Source: an uncultured Lachnospiraceae bacterium (GTDB lineage Bacteria > Bacillota > Clostridia > Lachnospirales > Lachnospiraceae). From it: a stretch of 15,763 nt of DNA. Position 1 is the stretch's first letter. Each line of letters starts with the position of its first letter. Below are positions 15,633 to 15,763 of the stretch, piece after piece. A program made the translations under genes and the position numbers. The notes under the pieces are model-generated. The model was not told the DNA's origin. It saw only the letters and a list, made by a program, of their open reading frames with translations, and made no database searches. The stretch is from positions 5,719 through 21,481 of the forward strand of contig CAJUSJ010000069.1 of the NCBI GenBank assembly GCA_910588865.1, in the 5' to 3' direction.

Positions 15633-15671
15633 TACGCGGCATACATAAGCGTACCATAATGATGTCCGGAG

Positions 15672-15716
15672 AAAAGGGACTTACCCTCAGAAGACTGAGC
15701 GAGGTAAGTCCCTTTT
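15672..15716 (+). terminator. Intrinsic terminator after malQ
   Basis: AAAAGGGACTTACC (15672-15685) pairs perfectly with GGTAAGTCCCTTTT (15703-15716). An inner stem CTCAG/CTGAG (15686-15690 / 15695-15699) closes on AAGA. The 3' arm ends in TTTT, and the flanking A/T on both sides would allow action on either strand. Confidence 0.9.
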
Positions 15717-15736
15717 ACTTTGAAACAATACCTTCT

Positions 15737-15763
15737 GGGTAGCGAAAAAAGCGCAGACTACCC
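15737..15763. other. Start of another inverted repeat, cut by the window end
   Basis: GGGTAG (15737-15742) can pair with CTACCC (15758-15763), the last six bases of the window. The stem may extend beyond the window. It could be a second terminator or part of a leader RNA for the next gene; too little is visible to decide. Confidence 0.35.

Overview
The window looks like chromosomal DNA from a Gram-positive anaerobe of the Clostridia, most likely family Lachnospiraceae (Enterocloster-like). This is inferred from fairly high-GC coding regions, AGGAGG-type ribosome binding sites, sigma-A promoters with 17-bp spacers, an S-box (SAM-I) riboswitch ahead of metK, a single-membrane-anchored signal peptidase I, and the gene families present. 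No RNA gene, CRISPR array, transposase, phage gene or antibiotic-resistance gene was seen.

Layout, left to right. (1) Bases 1-218 are the 3' end of a gene whose protein ends in an 18-residue Pro/Gly/Trp repeat. (2) Bases 219-481 are non-coding and hold nested inverted repeats at about 221-383 and a sigma-A promoter. (3) Bases 482-2959 encode an 825-residue exported, membrane-anchored protein of unknown function. (4) murA (3157-4449) has its own promoter, which lies inside an 11-bp perfect inverted repeat. (5) metK (4729-5919) follows a perfect consensus promoter, a SAM-I riboswitch and a terminator; its start is downstream of the longest open frame. (6) pepD (6078-7514) and an AEC-family permease (7529-8458) form a two-gene operon. 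It converges on lepB (minus strand, 8578-9162) across a 17-bp bidirectional terminator. (7) A DUF3810-type membrane metallopeptidase (9348-10391) is divergent from lepB. (8) A glycogen / alpha-glucan block follows: glgB (10478-13027), an MscS-type channel (13182-14117) and malQ (14139-15632), ending in a strong hairpin.

Functionally the window is mostly housekeeping: peptidoglycan precursor synthesis (murA), methyl-donor synthesis (metK), protein export (lepB), dipeptide turnover (pepD) and alpha-glucan remodelling (glgB, malQ). No complete new multi-gene system is evident. The points most worth following up are the 105-residue lysine-rich repeat tail on the branching enzyme, the unknown 825-residue surface protein with a C39-like but apparently catalytically degenerate C-terminus, the inverted-repeat element at 221-383, the inverted repeat covering the murA promoter, and the osmotic channel placed between two alpha-glucan enzymes.
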